Shown: positions 16,632-25,890, counted from the stretch's first letter. The stretch is 64,000 bases of DNA from DATGZX01 sp035296965 (GCA_035296965.1 DATGZX010000415.1:1-64000), one strand, 5' to 3'. Made by a program: numbers and translations. The notes: a model not told the origin generated them from the letters alone.

Positions 16632-17112
16632 CGGGTGCGAAGCTGCCGCCGATACTCAGGCCGGGGGTCATCGGCGTGTAGACTTCGATGGCGATCTGCG
16701 AAAAGGGGATCTTGGAATTGGCCTTTGCCGGCTTCCCGTCGAATGAAATCGATGCGACGGCCATGAGCGGGACGTCATCCGGCACCTCTTTCAAAGGAAT
16801 GTGCTTTTGATCCTGATAGGGTCTCACCATCCCGATAAGCTTCTGATGGAATGGACTGTCGTACCACGTAAGGACGGCTTTCTTGTTTTCGAAAAACGCG
16901 AAGATGACCAGTTTGCCGCTTTGCATCTTGCCGCTCTCGACGCCGAGGCAACCAGGAGACTCTTTCAGCTTGGCGATGAGGGTCTGACCCATCTGCAACG
17001 CAGCCGTTTCCGGACGAGCGGCGGCACTCGATCCAGTCTTGGTCTCATCTGCCAAGATCGCGGAGGTAAGAACAAGGCACAAGGCCGCGGCGGGAATAAA
17101 GCGACGCATCAT
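16579..17112 (-). CDS. Secreted uncharacterised protein, 177 aa
   Basis: ATG 17112 (or 17109, MM start) follows AGGAGTCGACT, and opens a clear signal peptide (MRRFIPAAALCLVLTSAILA). The mature protein is small, with a beta-like segment GKLVIFAFFENKKAVLTWYD and no motif I can name. The longer frame to 17250 lacks a ribosome-binding site and is rejected. Likely an exported protein of unknown role; its 3' end overlaps the methyltransferase frame. Confidence 0.7.
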   Translation of the reverse strand: MMRRFIPAAALCLVLTSAILADETKTGSSAAARPETAALQMGQTLIAKLKESPGCLGVESGKMQSGKLVIFAFFENKKAVLTWYDSPFHQKLIGMVRPYQDQKHIPLKEVPDDVPLMAVASISFDGKPAKANSKIPFSQIAIEVYTPMTPGLSIGGSFAPDAFRALQKSASKSLPKK

Positions 17113-17221
17113 AGTCGACTCCTGAAAAACAGCAATGCACGAGAGGGGAAACCTTCGACCACCCAGGACTAGCAGCATATCAAACAACCTCTTGATATTC
17201 GCTAGCCGAGGGCAATCATTT

Positions 17222-18523
17222 ATGATCGAACATGCAGTTCCCAGGCGCAAGCCGAGGACCGTGTCCGTTCTCTTTTCGGAGGGTTCAAGCCTTTCCGCAC
17301 GGCAAGCGCTTTCGGCATTGGGGCCGTTGAGTTACAGGATCGACGTGTGCGATCCCAACCCCTTCTGCTTGAGCCGGTTTTCCCGCTTTGTGCGCCGATT
17401 CTACCGCTGTCCGAAATTTGGAACGGACCCGGTCGCTTATCTGCGGTTCATTGTCGGCAGGCTCAGGGAAGGCCGTTATGACGTTCTGCTCCCCGTTCAT
17501 GAGCAAGCGTTTCTCTTTGCGCGCATCCAACAAAAACTCATCCCCAAAGTCGGCCTTGCTTTGACGGCGTTTGACCAGTTTGCGCTGCTCCAGAGCAAGG
17601 CCACGTTTGCCAAAGTGCTTGCCGACCTGAGCCTTCCCCAGCCGAGAACTTGCCTGGTGCGCAACCGGGCCGAAGTGGAGGCCGAGAGTGGCTTTCCCTA
17701 CTACGTCAAGCTGCCCTATAGCACCGCAGGGAGCGGGGTTTGGCGGGTGAATGATGCTGCCGAGCGTTCTGCCGTCATGAGCGGACTGGAATCCAGGGGC
17801 CAGTTCAATGGACAGAAGGAGATCGTGATCCAGGCCGCGGCCTCCGGCCAGCAGTGTCAAGCCCAGGCCGTGTTCGAACACGGAAGTCTGATAGCGATTC
17901 ACTTCACCCGCCAGCGGTCTGTCGGCATGGGTGGGAGTCAGAGCGCGCGCGTTAGCGTGGACCACCCTATCGTGCGTACTCACATGACTCAGCTTGGACG
18001 GCACCTTGGCTGGCACGGGGCCTTGGCGGTCGATTACTTTTTCGAGCCGACCACGAACGAGCCCTGTTACATCGAGGCCAACCCACGGCTCGTAGAACCA
18101 ATGAATGCCGTCCTGTGCGGCGTGAACCTGGCGGACATTCTCGTGCGCCTGTCGCTGGGTGAATCCTTCAAGGAGGGAGGGATCAGGGTGGGAAATGCCG
18201 GCATCCGCAGCCACAGTCTGCTGGCCACGCTCCTTGGCCTTGCAGCGGATAATGCCCCGCGCACCCGTATCGCCGGTGAGGTCATGCGCGCGGTGCTGGG
18301 GCGAGGAGTTTATTCGGGAAGCAAGGAAGACCTGACGCCGATTCGGTTGGACCCTTTCAGCATTGTTCCACTGACTGTCGTTCTCGTGCAGCTCCTATTC
18401 GATCCTTCTGTCGCTCAACATCTATCCGGCCACACGGTAGCAGATTATTCCCTGACGTCCGAGGCCGTGGAAACAATTCGCAAACTCGAAGACAGGGAAA
18501 TCGATTTCAGTTCAGTAACCTGA
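17222..18523 (+). CDS. ATP-grasp superfamily enzyme
   Basis: A 433-residue protein with the ATP-grasp layout: an N-terminal Rossmann-like domain, then FAKVLADLSLPQPRTCLVRN, the Lys strand FPYYVKLPYSTAGSGVWRV with the glycine-rich loop, and the Mg-binding region GALAVDYFFEP, CYIEANPRLVEP (Glu and Asn). ATP-grasp enzymes ligate a carboxylate to an amine or thiol via acyl phosphate; the closest feel is the carbamoyl-phosphate-synthase-like group. Substrate is unknown. ATG 17222 begins the conserved part; the upstream frame overlaps the divergent gene's promoter region. It converges with the broken nitrilase, the 3' ends overlapping by 17 bases. Confidence 0.82.
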   Translation: MIEHAVPRRKPRTVSVLFSEGSSLSARQALSALGPLSYRIDVCDPNPFCLSRFSRFVRRFYRCPKFGTDPVAYLRFIVGRLREGRYDVLLPVHEQAFLFARIQQKLIPKVGLALTAFDQFALLQSKATFAKVLADLSLPQPRTCLVRNRAEVEAESGFPYYVKLPYSTAGSGVWRVNDAAERSAVMSGLESRGQFNGQKEIVIQAAASGQQCQAQAVFEHGSLIAIHFTRQRSVGMGGSQSARVSVDHPIVRTHMTQLGRHLGWHGALAVDYFFEPTTNEPCYIEANPRLVEPMNAVLCGVNLADILVRLSLGESFKEGGIRVGNAGIRSHSLLATLLGLAADNAPRTRIAGEVMRAVLGRGVYSGSKEDLTPIRLDPFSIVPLTVVLVQLLFDPSVAQHLSGHTVADYSLTSEAVETIRKLEDREIDFSSVT

Positions 18524-19313
18524 ATTCTTGATAACGCTCGGGTGCGTATCGAGTGGCTAGCAAACCGGTTGCTTCCTCGACGTTGATGGCCTGAACCAGT
18601 ACGCCTTCCTGCCCATAGGGTAAGTACGCCTGGCACTGGCCTCACGGGGCGATAAGACTTGTCGCCGATTCTTGGAAGCGCAGAGCATAATTGACACTGG
18701 CGAAGTAGATCGTGTTTTCCATGCTGCGCATCATCATCGCCTTCTCGTAGTAAGGCGCGCTGGCCGCGCCCCACTGCGTTAGGCGGACACCTTCTTGACA
18801 ACTTCCCGTGTGCTGGGGATGAAAGACGATTTTGGCGCCCCGCACCGCCGCCCAGCGCACCGTCTCGGGATAGCGCCAGCCCTCATGGCAAATCGCCACT
18901 CCAAACTTAACTCCATTGATCTCGAAGAGTCGCCGGGTATTGCCGGGCACATAGAACTGATCTTCGCTCGGGTCTAGTTGGTTCTTGGTTTGGTATCCCT
19001 GAATCTGGCCCCGGCCGTCAATGACAAAGGCGGCAATTTGCCGGCCCGCCTCCGTAAGCCTTTCCATCCCGAGGATAGTGGCCACCGCATACGTTCGCGC
19101 CCACTGCGCCACGGCCTGGAGCACCCGTTCCTGCTGCGTCTGATCAAAGGGCAATACTTCAAAATCCTGTCCGCGCAGACCTGGGAGATAGGCTTCCGGG
19201 AAGCACACAATCTCCGCGCCTTGGGCCGAGGCCTCGGACAGGAGCAGCTTAATCTTGTCCAAGCCCTCATCAAGGGCTGAGGCGACACAAGGCGACGCCA
19301 GGGCAATGTTCAT
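18507..19313 (-). pseudogene. Carbon-nitrogen hydrolase (nitrilase superfamily) interrupted by an in-frame TGA
   Basis: The first 223 residues hold the catalytic triad of the superfamily: Glu in FPEAYLPG, Lys in TKNQLDPSEDQF and Cys in GVAICHEGWRYPE. At 18644-18642 a TGA follows TSLIAP, and the same frame then continues 44 residues with typical C-terminal sequence (GQCQAYLPYGQEGVLV, TRYAPERYQEF) to TGA 18509-18507. Homologues read straight through this point, so one substitution explains the break. ATG 19313 is chosen; the gene follows the GNAT gene by 38 bases, probably in one operon. Members hydrolyse nitriles or amides; substrate unknown. Confidence 0.82.
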
Positions 19314-19351
19314 GGATGACCTCTGACTGTTACTGCAAGGTCCAGCCGCTT

Positions 19352-19813
19352 TCACGCGATGGTCTTCTCGTAATAGACGCTCAATGGGTCGACTTTGTAT
19401 TCCCCGAAAGGCGGTCGGCGCTGAAATCCAAAGCCTTCGTATAGTCCAATGGCTTCCGTTTGATAAATCCCCGTCTCCAGGCGTAACACGCTCACTTGCC
19501 GTTCGCGGGCATACTCAGCCAAGCGATGGAGCATTGCCTTACCAAGCCCTAATCCGCGAAAGACGGGACGCACAAACATCCGTTTGATTTCGCCATACTC
19601 TCTGCCAAACAACTTTAGGCCGCCACAACCGGCTGGTTTGCCCTCGTACCGCGTTACAAAGAAGGCGACGCCCTCCCGCACGAGCTTATCGATGCTAAAA
19701 GCATGACGACTTTCTTGCGGATATGCGCGCCCAGCCAGATGCACGTCAAGCTCAGTGATGAGTTGCACGGCATCGGCAGAATCAGGGCGCTCTTCTACGA
19801 TGGTGATTGGCAT
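19352..19813 (-). CDS. GNAT-family N-acetyltransferase
   Basis: A 153-residue acetyltransferase. The acetyl-CoA pyrophosphate loop is visible as RGLGLGKAMLHRLAEYA, preceded by the beta-bulge strand EIKRMFVRPVFR and followed by VLRLETG and the closing IGLYEGFGFQRR. It transfers an acetyl group from acetyl-CoA to an amine; the substrate is not predictable. It is first in a two-gene unit with the interrupted nitrilase. Confidence 0.88.
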   Translation of the reverse strand: MPITIVEERPDSADAVQLITELDVHLAGRAYPQESRHAFSIDKLVREGVAFFVTRYEGKPAGCGGLKLFGREYGEIKRMFVRPVFRGLGLGKAMLHRLAEYARERQVSVLRLETGIYQTEAIGLYEGFGFQRRPPFGEYKVDPLSVYYEKTIA

Positions 19814-20170
19814 TGGGGTATCTCGGGCTCCTCTGATGCCCTGAGCATTCTACAATACATCGTTCATCGGAGAAATCGGTGGCAGTTCATTTTGTCTGCT
19901 CGAGGGACGGCTAAAACGAACTGACAACGACTTTTCCTGTGCACCTTGGCGTCGTGCGGGCGCTGGGGAGCGGCGCTCGGAAAGGACATGATCCTCCGTC
20001 CCCCTGATAACGTTTTCCAGGTCGGCCGGCAGGTAATGCATTTCATCGTATGCCTGCCGTCCTTTGCAAGAATCGCGCCTCGTCCGCGAATAATAGTGGT
20101 GAGTGGTGAGCGGGAAGCAGCAGTCCGCTGGGCGTGCGCCCGTCACTCCGTACCGACCAGGAGAGGTATC
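19814..20170. other. Intergenic stretch, no gene seen
   Basis: About 360 bases between the divergent GNAT gene and the PQQ-propeller gene. Open frames here are shadows or have no start signals. I see no repeat or RNA. Confidence 0.5.
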
Positions 20171-21973
20171 ATGGTCTCGAAGGCATTGCTGGTGGTGGCG
20201 TTGGGTGCCAGCCTCGTTCCGGCGTTGGTCCCCGCGCAGGAGGATGCTAAAGATTGGCCGATGTACAACCACGATGTCCGCGGGACGCGCCATAACGTGG
20301 GTGAGACGGCGGTCGATCCATCCAATGCGGGCCGACTTGTTGAGAAATGGCGCTTCCCGCCCCAGGGCTCGGACCTGGAGATCGGCGTCGTCCATGCCAC
20401 GCCTATTGTTGTCGACGGCTATGTCTATTTCGGCACAGCCACGGATCCAACCTTCTGCAAGTTGTCACCCGACGGCAGCATTCGCTGGTCGTACCGCAAC
20501 CCCGCTTACGGGCCGGGGCAGAGTGCGAGCCGAACGCAGCCCGCGAATGAGAAGCAACGAAGGGTCCGTTTCCAGACGTCGCCTAACGGCATTCTGGGCT
20601 CAGCCCTCGTCAGCAAGGACACGGTCTATTTCGGCGACACTGGCGGCTGGCTCTACGCGCTAGACCGGGCCAAGGGAAGCGAGCGCTGGAAGCTCAACAC
20701 GCGGGCAAAGGAGTGGCCTGGCGCCCATCCCATCAACGTGTTCTTTGCCTCACCCATCCTGGCCGATGGCAAACTCATCGTCGCGGGCGGCACGCTGGAG
20801 CAGGTGATCGCCGCATTCCCCGGCTACCACGGCTGCACCGGCCGAGGCTATGTCGTCGCCCTGGAGCCGGCGACTGGCAAGATCATGTGGAAATACGATG
20901 TCGGCCCCAAGCCCGAGCGTTTCGAGCCGCCGATGATCATCAAGGATAGCTGGGGCGAGCATAAGTTCTATTACGGACCGGCGACGAGTTCAATCTGGAG
21001 CACGCCGTCCTTCGATGTCCAATCCGGGACGATCTTTTTCGGTACCGACGTCAATACAGCGCCGCGGCGGCCGACCGCGGACGACCCGCGCCTCTACACT
21101 CGCGACTCGTGCGCCGTCATCGCCGTTAACGTCCGCGATGGCAGCGAGAGGTGGGTCAGACAGATCAACCCGGGCGACGTGTGGACCAATGCCATGCGCT
21201 CCTACGATCCCACGGAGAAACGCTACAAAGACCAATCGATCGGCGACACGCCCAAAATATACACAATCCCCATCGACGGTAAACCCATGCAGGTGGTCGG
21301 AGTAGGTTGCAAGAACGGCGGATTTTATGTCCTGAGCGGCGCCGACGGGCGCATTGTGGCCCAGACCCCTACCTACAGCGGCCCGCCGACGTATCCGCTG
21401 TCGCCCACGCTCGACCCGCGCGTGCTCGCCCTGCCCAGCGCGATTGGCGGGCTGCAGACCGGCTGTGCCACGGACGGGCGAACAATCTTCACCAATGGTA
21501 TCGACGCGCTGCGGCTAGGATCGCAAGAGACAATGGTTGACAGCGGTGTGCCGACGGGTGGACGCGTCGTGGCCCTGAGCCTGGACATCGCGACAGAGCG
21601 CTGGCGGCACGAACGGCCCAAGGTCGGCACAATGGGCGGACCCAAGCCCAAGCCAACCTTTACCGACGTCGGCGACCCGGTTGCCTCGGGGATCGCGGTG
21701 GCCAACGGCGTCGTCTACTTCACGACCGTGGCTAGCGGCAAGCTAGTCGCCCTTGATGCGGCAACTGGTGCGGTACTGAAGGAAATCGAGTTGGGGCCGG
21801 TGTGGTCGGGCCCGTCGGTTTCGCGCGGTCGGGTCTACATCGGCACTGGCAACACGCTATTCACGCCTGCGGACTACGAGGCCTTCTTCCCGAAGAAGTA
21901 CACGGGCGTCCTATATTCCTTCGGCTTGCCGGGCGAGGACGAGGTCAGCCGTTTGGGTGTCGGCAGGGAATAG
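20171..21973 (+). CDS. Secreted PQQ-type beta-propeller protein
   Basis: A 600-residue exported protein with signal peptide MVSKALLVVALGASLVPALV. Repeats of the quinoprotein propeller are visible throughout: VDGYVYFGTATD, SKDTVYFGDTGGWLYALDRA, VVALEPATGKIMWKYDVG, NGVVYFTTVASGKLVALDAATGAVL (quoted in parts) and RGRVYIGTGN. The overall plan (WPMYNHDVRGTRHNVGET at the start) is that of PQQ-dependent alcohol or polyvinyl-alcohol dehydrogenases. The adjacent Cys pair of methanol dehydrogenases is not evident, so it may be a non-enzymatic propeller. The in-frame extension upstream of 20171 is rejected because GAGAGGTATC and the signal peptide fix the start. Confidence 0.82.
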   Translation: MVSKALLVVALGASLVPALVPAQEDAKDWPMYNHDVRGTRHNVGETAVDPSNAGRLVEKWRFPPQGSDLEIGVVHATPIVVDGYVYFGTATDPTFCKLSPDGSIRWSYRNPAYGPGQSASRTQPANEKQRRVRFQTSPNGILGSALVSKDTVYFGDTGGWLYALDRAKGSERWKLNTRAKEWPGAHPINVFFASPILADGKLIVAGGTLEQVIAAFPGYHGCTGRGYVVALEPATGKIMWKYDVGPKPERFEPPMIIKDSWGEHKFYYGPATSSIWSTPSFDVQSGTIFFGTDVNTAPRRPTADDPRLYTRDSCAVIAVNVRDGSERWVRQINPGDVWTNAMRSYDPTEKRYKDQSIGDTPKIYTIPIDGKPMQVVGVGCKNGGFYVLSGADGRIVAQTPTYSGPPTYPLSPTLDPRVLALPSAIGGLQTGCATDGRTIFTNGIDALRLGSQETMVDSGVPTGGRVVALSLDIATERWRHERPKVGTMGGPKPKPTFTDVGDPVASGIAVANGVVYFTTVASGKLVALDAATGAVLKEIELGPVWSGPSVSRGRVYIGTGNTLFTPADYEAFFPKKYTGVLYSFGLPGEDEVSRLGVGRE

Positions 21974-22396
21974 CGCACACAGTTGGCCCGCTAGGTTAAG
22001 GTCCAGGTTTTGATGGGCTCGAGTCCTGGGTAGCAACGCCACGGCCTTCTGGGCCGGATTCACGGACCCTGGCACGCGCCGGGGAGTCCTGCTTTCGCGA
22101 CTCCAGGAGTGGATTGACAAGTGACATGCAACCCCGCGAATGCATGTCCCGACCCAAAGTCAAGGACCCATTCGCTGCTGGTTCATCACGCTTGCGCGGA
22201 GTTCATTTTGAGGACCTGGTTGTTGTCCAGTTGCCGCGAAAGGAGCGCACGCCAGATTCGCAGGTCACTGACGTGGAGAAGCGGCCGAATAGACGTGGCT
22301 CGTCGCGGGTGGCGTCGCCACTCGGGAGCGTGAGGAGGAGGGATTCTGCAGGTTAGCTGTTGTCAGAGGGAAATGCGAAAACGCGGCACGCCCGCG
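21974..22396. other. Intergenic stretch holding direct-repeat copy A
   Basis: No credible gene. It contains repeat copy A (22077-22233), annotated separately. Confidence 0.55.
22077..22233 (+). repeat. 150-bp direct repeat, copy A
   Basis: The order CTGCTTTCGCGA.TCCAGGA, TGGA.TGACAAGTGAC, TCAAGGAC, TTCATCACGCTT, GCGGAGT.CATTTTGAG and ACCTGGT.GTTG is shared with 25740-25890 in the same orientation. The two copies bracket the TadE/TadG cluster. It has stop codons in all frames I checked. Confidence 0.75.
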
Positions 22397-22939
22397 TCAC
22401 TTGGGGACGGCAGGCGCCACGCGCACTTGCACGGTGCGCGTAATCGTGACGTTGGACGGAATCCCTGGAAAAGGTGCGATGGTCTTGAAGGTATAGCTGA
22501 TGGTGACATTGTTAACGGAGTTCCCGTATGAATCAGTTCCGGGCGACACCGTGATATTACTGTTGGCCAGAGCCGGGGAAAGGTTGGTGCCGTCAACGTC
22601 ACCGGCGGCCTGCTCGGTGGAAAGCATCTGGCTGTTCGGCCCCTGCCAGTACTGCTGGTTACCGATCCATTGCTGATTCTGGTTATCATAAGTCTGGCTG
22701 CCAAAAATAACGGCATTGTGACAGCAGTTATCAATCACAATCGTATAGTAGATAACGCGGGCGAAATCGATCGAAGCCAGCAAGACAAAGACGAGAAACG
22801 GCAGTACCAACGCCATCTCAACAGCCGCCGCGCCTTTCCTGGTCTTGCGAGGCAACGCTTTGCGAATGCTGCCAACGGGAAAAAGCAATGTCACGCGTAT
22901 GCTCCTTGATGCTCCTTGGGCCGCATCCAACTCATACAA
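22397..22939 (-). CDS. TadE-family pseudopilin-like protein
   Basis: A 180-residue protein whose N-terminus matches TadE: a short basic leader then GAAAVEMALVLPFLVFVLLA, with the conserved Glu, forming one membrane helix. TadE/TadF are minor pseudopilins of Flp/Tad pili that mature by prepilin peptidase. The remainder is a periplasmic beta-rich domain rich in Asn, Ser and Thr. The start is uncertain; the first 30 residues may not belong. It is the last gene of a three-gene unit with two other Tad-type genes, but the secretion ATPase and peptidase are not in the window. Confidence 0.82.
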   Translation of the reverse strand: MYELDAAQGASRSIRVTLLFPVGSIRKALPRKTRKGAAAVEMALVLPFLVFVLLASIDFARVIYYTIVIDNCCHNAVIFGSQTYDNQNQQWIGNQQYWQGPNSQMLSTEQAAGDVDGTNLSPALANSNITVSPGTDSYGNSVNNVTISYTFKTIAPFPGIPSNVTITRTVQVRVAPAVPK

Positions 22940-22958
22940 GAATGCTGCAGTCAGGTTA

Positions 22959-22989
22959 GTGGGACGGACAGCATCGCTGTCCGCCCCAC
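22959..22989. repeat. Short hairpin
   Basis: GTGGGACGGACAGC (22959-22972) pairs with GCTGTCCGCCCCAC (22976-22989), one mismatch, 3-nt loop. It sits between two Tad genes on the minus strand and may be a small intergenic repeat or attenuator. Confidence 0.7.
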
Positions 22990-23025
22990 CCGAACAATTG
23001 CGACCACATCATGGCCTGCCGGACG

Positions 23026-24510
23026 TTACTCTAACAGTTGAATAAGGCGCACGGGTGTACCGCTGCCGCCGGCCACGGAGAAGCTGCCTGCACCAGCTAC
23101 ACTGATGCTATTAGTAATGATCTGAGATCCAATCGCGTCCTTCGGAACGCCGCCGGACGATGTATCCCGGTTGTTTGCCGTAACCGCGACCGTGCCGCCC
23201 GGCGTATAGATGGTGCCCTTGATATTGAGATTGCCGTTGCCAGTGATGTTGTTGGTGCCATTCGAACTACGATCCTGGAAAGCAACTACTCCCTGATAGG
23301 TACCCTGACTGGGAGGGGTCAATGCCACCGTACCGGTGGTCGATGACGACATTCAGCCCCCTCCGCCGCCACCGCCGCCCACCAGGGCAACAAGCAGCAT
23401 GGCCTGCCATGACCGCGGCTGCGAACTTGCTTTGCCCTGGTCCCAGTAATGGCCGCCGTCGCCGCCGTCCCCGCCGTTCGAGCCGGGTGTGTAGTAGATG
23501 AGCACGCCTGAGCCCGTATCAGGGCTATTCGGACCTGCAACAGAGATACTCGAATCTCCGGAAAGCGACAGTCCTGAACCGGTCAAGTAATAAACGCCGG
23601 GCTGCAAGACGACCGCTCCGCTCGTGGCACTGATGCCGCCAGCGTAGGTCCCGGGTGTTAAGGTCAGTTGTCCGTTCTTGGCGCCGTAACTGTCGTCTCC
23701 GGACCAGTTGAGACCGGATGCCTGATTGCCGTCCGGGGTCGTGGCATAACGTGGCTGCGAGGGGGCCGGAAGCACTGCCAGCGGATCAGGTGTGGCTGGA
23801 ACGGAGTGGTTTATGATGTTGGGGTCCGAATTTCCGGTGTTTATGTTGCGGTACGAATCGTCATCTGACCCCCCGTCGGAGAAGAAGAACTGATTGGCCT
23901 GGAAATTCCCACCGCCATTGTCGCGGGCGTTATCATCGGTGGAATTGGTCACCATATTACCATCAGTCTGAACGGTTGGACTACCCTGGGTGGACACGGT
24001 GGTCCCTGAGTTGCCGAGCACATGAATGCCGGCACTCGCCTGTTGCCAGGTTCCGCGCGCGACTGCCCGCGCCGATACTTGCGTTGTGGTCGTGCCCCAA
24101 ACCGAGCTGAAATATGCCGGTTGCTTGTAGCTGACGATGACTTCGGCATAGCCCTGGGGAATTGTCTGTCCTTTCCATGCCCCGCCTTGATAGACCGACG
24201 GGTAGAGGTTGACCGCGACGGTGTTCTTCTTCCCGTCGTTGTTGTAGCCGTTGCTTGCAGCATTAGCGAGGGCGCTTTGCCGGGCCGTGCCGTTGACGTC
24301 CTGCCCCTGGTTGGTCGCGGAGTTGGTGAACAGGTCGGTAACGGCGGCCAGCGCCGCCATGTCCGCGGCTGTCTGGGCTTGACGACGATTGTCCCTCAAC
24401 ATGCCGCCATCGAGAAGGAGTGCGAGCACTCCCATGAGCAGCACCAGACTCAGTGCGACCAGGATGGCGACGGTGCCCCGTCTTTTCTTTTGTCGTTTGG
24501 ATAAACACAT
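23026..24510 (-). pseudogene. TadG-like protein (Tad/DUF N-terminal domain) interrupted by an in-frame TGA
   Basis: Residues 1-385 start with a basic leader and the Tad membrane helix (RGTVAILVALSLVLLMGVLA, then LLLDGGMLRDNRRQAQTAAD), typical of planctomycete TadG-like proteins, followed by a secreted beta-rich domain and a run of eight glycines. TGA at 23355-23353 interrupts; ATG follows at once and 108 residues continue in the same frame (GTYQGVVAFQDRSSNGTNNI, NGNLNIKGTIYTPGG), the C-terminal part that is normally contiguous. ATG 24510 is chosen for its AGGAG; the open frame reaches to 24624. Reinitiation at the abutting ATG could yield two polypeptides. Confidence 0.78.
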
Positions 24511-24682
24511 GCCTTCTCTACTCCTGAGTGCTAGGCCCGGTGCGCCACGGGAGAGTGGCGCCCGAGCAGTCCACACTGACTTGCCAATACCCCAAAGCGA
24601 AAGCCGACTCCGCCTGCCTTTCAACCCTTCCGAATAACCAGGACCAGACGCCTCGTATTCTTGAAGTTACCCGGTGGGGCTC

Positions 24683-25243
24683 TTAGTAACTCACCGGCAT
24701 CACCGACGTCGACGACAGAGTGATCGGACCAGCGAGATAACCCTCCGGAACCCAGGTGTAAGTCACGGTGACACTCACCGTATTTGTCTGGGAATAAGTG
24801 GTACCGTTCACCACGACCGGCGAGTAAGGCCAGCGATTGCCATTATTGGCCGTGTCATCCCAATCAAACGATCCATTGGCCGTGTTGAACCTAATGGAGA
24901 CAATGACCTTGTTCGTGTCCATGGAAATCGCCTGGGGCAGCACGATTGAATTTATGATGTAACTGTCCGTGACGTTTGGAAGCGATCCATTGAGAATCGC
25001 TTGATTGTTATCCTTCGCGTAATTGCCGCCGTGCGTGCTCGCAAAGCGCGCAGCCTCACGCGCCATGCTGGCCACTTCCTGATAGCGGAAGACGCCCATG
25101 CCGCCGATTAGTGTTCCGAGAATCATAAAGAACAAAGTAGGTGCGACGAGGGCGAACTCCAGGGCTGCGGTTCCGGCACGAGAACGGTGAGGGCAAAACG
25201 CCCGCTGTTTGTGGCATTGCGTCGGACGGGTGCGCAATAACAT
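24683..25243 (-). CDS. TadE-family pilus assembly protein
   Basis: A 186-residue protein with a basic leader and the TadE helix AGTAALEFALVAPTLFFMIL, including the conserved Glu, then LIGGMGVFRYQEVASMAREA, RFASTHGG, a sequence repeatedly seen in TadE proteins of planctomycetes. The rest is a Thr/Val-rich extracytoplasmic domain. It is the first gene of the Tad unit and lies 172 bases before the TadG-like gene. Its role would be a minor pilin or assembly factor of a Flp-type pilus. Confidence 0.85.
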   Translation of the reverse strand: MLLRTRPTQCHKQRAFCPHRSRAGTAALEFALVAPTLFFMILGTLIGGMGVFRYQEVASMAREAARFASTHGGNYAKDNNQAILNGSLPNVTDSYIINSIVLPQAISMDTNKVIVSIRFNTANGSFDWDDTANNGNRWPYSPVVVNGTTYSQTNTVSVTVTYTWVPEGYLAGPITLSSTSVMPVSY

Positions 25244-25610
25244 GATCGATCTCCAGGCGCCCAGAACGAAGGGTCGATTCTAGGCCTTAAGCAAGCGAGA
25301 GTAACTGCTGACAGTCATTTGTCACTTGACGTAACTCTTGTCGGCATGGGTTGTTATGGGACGTAAGCGCAAAACGGGGCGCTCACTTGAAAGCGCTATC
25401 TGGCGCATCTGCAAAATGGCCGCAGGTCAGCTGCACACAATAGCCTAGGCCTTCTGCCCTCCGAGAGTTCGCTTGTTTAAGGTCTAGGATACTTGGGGTT
25501 GGTTCAACCGGAGGGGATCTACAGAAAGCATAGAACACAAAAAAACCAGAGGCGGGCGAATATCCGCGCTTTTCAAAAAAGTGTTCTTCGGGCTTACGCG
25601 TGTGTGATTG

Positions 25611-25740
25611 TCACCGTTTCGGCAGCACCCACGTAAGAGTTTTCAGCGGCAGGTACTCCTTATCGGGGAAGCCGTAAGCGCGCCGCAAGATGGTGCGAAT
25701 CCTGTTGTCGAGACCTTCGAAAAGTCCTAAGGTCTGTAAC
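25611..25740 (-). mobile_element. Transposase C-terminal remnant, ISL3-type
   Basis: Read on the minus strand, the frame ending in TGA at 25613-25611 encodes LGLFEGLDNRIRTILRRAYG followed by FPDKEYLPLKTLTWV, which fits the C-terminus of ISL3/IS204-type transposases (EG.NN.I..I.R.AYGF.D..YF.LK). Nothing upstream continues the protein, so only about 40 residues survive. It abuts repeat copy B. Confidence 0.7.
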
Positions 25741-25890
25741 GCCGGGGCGCCCTGCTTTCGCGAGTCCAGGAATGGACTGACAAGTGACCCCGCGACGCGT
25801 GTCCCGGCTCATAATCAAGGACGTAATCGCTGCTTGTTCATCACGCTTTTGCGGAGTCCATTTTGAGAACCTGGTCGTTGCCCAGTAGCT
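25740..25890 (+). repeat. 150-bp direct repeat, copy B
   Basis: Second copy of the element at 22077-22233, same orientation, roughly 80 percent identical by eye. It begins where the transposase remnant ends, which suggests it may be an IS-derived or IS-adjacent sequence. Confidence 0.72.

Noticed and set aside
14260..23355. Stop-codon reassignment (UGA or UAG as sense)
   Set aside because: Many intact genes here end at TGA, TAG or TAA at their expected lengths, so the standard code applies; local mutation, error or read-through is more likely.
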